Shown here: positions 61,315 to 64,000 of the stretch, one piece after another
Layout of the letters: each line of letters starts with the position of its first letter
Position numbering within the stretch: the stretch's first letter is position 1
NCBI GenBank assembly: GCA_025266875.1
Contig: JALLLT010000013.1
Coordinates: 620,001-684,000, forward strand
Length of the DNA: 64,000 nt
Direction of reading: 5' to 3'
Origin: Fennellomyces sp. T-0311
Lineage: Eukaryota > Mucoromycota > Mucoromycetes > Mucorales > Lichtheimiaceae
Translations under genes and position numbers: made by a program
The notes under the pieces: model-generated
What the model was told of the DNA's origin: nothing
Seen by the model: only the letters and a program-made list of their open reading frames with translations
Databases searched by the model: none

Positions 61315-62264
61315 ATGGACACTTACTACCTTTTTGCGTCAAGCGTGGCCGCTTTAGCAGCGCGTGTAGTCACTCACCCCAGTACGTTATCTGCAACATC
61401 ACGATACCCTATCGAATCTAACACGCTCTGTTAGTTGATACCATCAAGACTCGTCTTCAAGTAAGAAGCACTACCGGGAATGAGTACCAGCAACTGAAGC
61501 AAGTGATCTTGCCTGAATCAGCCTCGACCAGTACGCTCAATGTACTGAGATCACTCTATCGAGGATTGCCTGTCACCCTTCTCTTCTCGGTCCCGGCGCT
61601 GTCTGTGTATTTAACCTGCTATGAAACCACTAAAGCACACCTTGCACCTCGGGGCGGATTACTTGGTCATGACGGTATACTGAACCATCTCGCATCGGGT
61701 TGCGCGGCCGAAGTCATGGCTGGCCTGTTTTTCACTCCCATGGAGGTCATGAAAAACCAGCTCCAGACACAAAGCGATGGATCCCGTTCAGCCGGATCAC
61801 TGGCTACACGTATATGGCGAACGGAAGGCATTCGAGGGTTCTTCAGGGGCTACTGGATGGGTCTGGCTGTTTTTGTACCGCACACAATGACTTACTTTGC
61901 TGTATACGAACAATGCAAACTGGCCTACGCGCGCTACTATGACCACCAGTACCAGGGCGACTCTGCACAGCTACCAGCAAGCGCGTATCTTTTGTGCTCC
62001 AGCTTCGCAAGCACCATGGGAATCATGCTGTCAACGCCTTTGGATATCATCAAAACACGATGGCAGATATCTGCTGCCGATCAAGGTGCCGCATTTCGAT
62101 TGGGTCCGGTTGCTATAGCAAAACACATGTGGTATTACGAAGGTGGATGGCGTGCGTTTACGCGAGGGCTTGTCGCAAGAATTGCCTGGGGTATCCCCAC
62201 AACAGCGATCAGCATGACTGTATTTGAAGCACTTAAAGATTGGCGAGCAAACCAGAATTCCTAA
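61315..62264 (+). CDS. Mitochondrial carrier family protein
   Basis: Two exons, 61315-61381 and 61435-62264, give 298 residues, the usual size with six membrane helices in three repeats. The three signature motifs are HPIDTIKTRLQ, TPMEVMKNQLQ and TPLDIIKTRWQ (the P-x-D/E-x-x-K form). The first spans the intron, which confirms the splice. It should act in the mitochondrial inner membrane. The substrate contact points cannot be read reliably by eye; it resembles the SAM/YMR166C-like branch only loosely. Confidence 0.88.
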
Positions 62265-62390
62265 GCCAACCAGCATACCAGCCGCAGTCCACGCTTAAAT
62301 GTATATGTGTTTTTGTTCAATAGAGTAATTTTTCTCATTATTATTTTAAGTTAGAATAATGAACAAGGAGGAGGGGGTTGTCATGAGTGA

Positions 62391-63659
62391 TTAGAGGAGG
62401 GCGTTCAACGCAGCACCCAAGATGGATACGATGGATAAGCCGACGGTAACTTGGACCATGCTGCCGGCAGAGGCTCCAGAAGCACGGCTGGTTGGACCAG
62501 TATGCGTAGAGGAAGCACTCTTGGCCGAGGCAGGTTGCATTCGGAGAGTATTTGATGGACCACCAGAAGCAGAAGCATCACTTCCGGACGCAGATGCTAC
62601 TGCTGGGGAGGAAGCAGAGCCGGAGCCTTTGATACTAGCAGTAAGGATGGCACGATTGACTTCATTAGGAGTATCGTTTTTCTTGTCAGTATCGACTTCC
62701 TTGCTCTTCTTTTCATCCTCTTCGTCGTTGGAGTGCTTCTTCTTGGGTTCATCGTCCTCTTCCTTATCGTTCACATCCTTCTCCTTGGTATCGTCACTAT
62801 CGGCGTTCTTCTCCTTCATCTTCTTCTCCTTCATTTCGTCATCCATGTCATCGACGTTCTTGTTCTTGGGCTCGTCGACATTCTTTGCTTTATCCTCGTC
62901 CTCCTCATCAAAGTCAACGTTCTTTGCCTTATCCTCCTCATCATCATCAACATCGACATTTTTTGCCTTGCCCTCATCATCTTCATCAAAGTCAATGTCC
63001 TTTTCCTTGGCATTGTCGTCGTCATCAAAATCGATATCCTTTTCTTTGGCATTGTCGTCATCATCAAAGTCGATGTTCTTTTCTTTGGTGTCATCCTCAT
63101 CATCAAAGTCAATGTCCTTTTCCTTGGCGTTGTCGTCGTCCTCAAAGTCAATATCTTTTTCTTTGGCGTCTTCATCGTCATCAAAATCGGCATTCTTATG
63201 CTTGTGCTTTTCGTCATCTTCTTCATCGACATTCTTATCCTTTCCAGTAGCTTCTGCTGGAGGAGGACCATAGGCGACTTCAGTAAAAACAACCACCTTT
63301 GTAGTCGTCAAAACATCGTCATCTCCTGCACCAGCTGCCTCGGCATTTTCGTCCACCTTTTCGCCATCGGCGTTATTTGCCTCAACATCAAGATCTTCCA
63401 AGGAATCTGCAGCTAACATTGGCTCGTCGTCATTGTTTTCTTCCTGATCGACATTGTCGTTTTGTGCCACATCACGAGCCACCTTTCTAGGATGGGTACG
63501 GAAAGCAACGCTAGCGTCCTGACCTTGCTGGCTCTCCTCCGCCGCGCGAGCTATTTAAGAAGATCTTATTAGTATAGTAAGATATTTATGAGCACCGTTA
63601 AGCGTACCCATCATCACGGTAAGTGCTAGCAATACAATGTACACCTTCTTTGAATGCAT
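62391..63659 (-). CDS. Acidic repeat protein, probably GPI-anchored
   Basis: Two exons, 63659-63608 and 63550-62391, give 403 residues. Residues 1-21 form a signal peptide (MHSKKVYIVLLALTVMMARA), encoded mostly in the short first exon. Residues about 100-280 are built of imperfect repeats around AKEKDIDFDDDDN and KAKNVDFDEE, very rich in Asp, Glu and Lys. A Ser/Ala/Gly-rich stretch follows, and the C-terminus is hydrophobic (VTVGLSIVSILGAALNALL) after small residues, the pattern of a GPI attachment signal. It would be displayed on the cell surface or wall; metal binding by the acidic repeats is inference. A TATA box lies at 63714-63721. Confidence 0.8.
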
Positions 63660-63713
63660 GGTATCTTGACGTTTGAAAAGTGGTAAAAGATGAGATCTTA
63701 ACTGCTAGGGATG

Positions 63714-63721
63714 TATTTATA
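63714..63721 (-). promoter_or_regulatory. TATA box of the acidic repeat protein
   Basis: TATAAATA on the minus strand about 55 nt upstream of the start codon. Confidence 0.55.
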
Positions 63722-64000
63722 TCAGAATATGTATGTGATATAAGGGGCCTTGAAAACGCTTAGGTATGCTTCGCTCTGATCTGTTGTAAAAATTTGAATT
63801 GCAACGCTCGATAACTGTGGCAAACACAACATTGCCGGTTCATTTCTCAAATTTGAGAAAGCCTGGATTCCTGGTGCTTTGTCCCTAAATGAAACTGGCC
63901 AGCAAAAAGTTGAATCAGGATTTACTGCCAGTATAAATGCAGTTTCTAAACTTTGACAAACTGGTGGTTCCTCCCACTATCCCAATATATACCCCAGATA

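Noticed and set aside
62422..63416. Plus-strand Ser/Phe- or Val/Ile/Leu-rich frames opposite the acidic repeat gene
   Set aside because: They are antisense readings of Asp/Glu/Lys codon repeats and lack any other support.

Overview
The window is nuclear DNA of a filamentous fungus, most likely of the Mucoromycota (Mucorales-like). Genes are dense and rich in short GT-AG introns (mostly 50-80 nt, several below 60). Core eukaryotic genes are present: RPB1 with a heptad CTD, a P4-ATPase, ESCRT-III Vps2, GARP Vps54, and a mitochondrial Hsp90. There are also CreA/Mig1-type and Zn2Cys6 regulators and many small lineage-specific proteins. The organism assignment is inference from gene style; no rRNA or other marker was available. 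Exon joins given below were worked out by hand from splice sites, reading phase and family similarity. For each multi-exon gene the summed exon length is a multiple of three and I saw no internal stop.

Layout. 0.4-1.0 kb: C2H2 zinc-finger regulator. 4.26-9.39 kb: a complete CACTA-type DNA transposon with matching terminal inverted repeats, a 3-bp target-site duplication (TGT), an intact four-exon Tnp2-type transposase and a divergent seven-exon partner gene. 10.7-15.7 kb: tandem paralogous Zn2Cys6 transcription factors with conserved introns. 15.7-16.1 kb: a TA-flanked, pogo-like MITE holding a second, TAA-flanked Harbinger-like MITE. 18.1-23.9 kb (minus): RPB1. 24.1-28.6 kb (plus): Neo1/ATP9-type flippase with 23 exons. 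28.7-29.6 kb (minus): Vps2/CHMP2. 29.8-30.8 kb: broken F-box/LRR-like gene.

31.8-40.4 kb is a gene-poor accessory stretch. It holds three paralogous NmrA-like NAD(P)-binding genes, all on the minus strand and each with a TATA box, together with a third MITE and a decayed LINE tail. 42.9-46.4 kb (minus): Vps54. 46.5-48.0 kb (minus): coiled-coil protein. 48.9-50.9 kb (minus): hexose transporter. 53.7-56.8 kb: three small proteins of unknown function. 57.0-59.6 kb (minus): TRAP1-type mitochondrial Hsp90, including an 11-nt micro-exon. Just upstream of it is a 3'-truncated U6 snRNA sequence flanked by near-identical direct repeats. 59.9-63.7 kb: SRA1-like protein, NuiA-like protein, mitochondrial carrier and an acidic repeat-bearing, probably GPI-anchored surface protein.

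Functionally the housekeeping genes group loosely around membrane traffic (flippase, ESCRT-III, GARP), but nothing in the sequence shows they are co-regulated. The most distinctive item is the CACTA element: ends, target duplication and both genes all look intact, so it may be young and autonomous.
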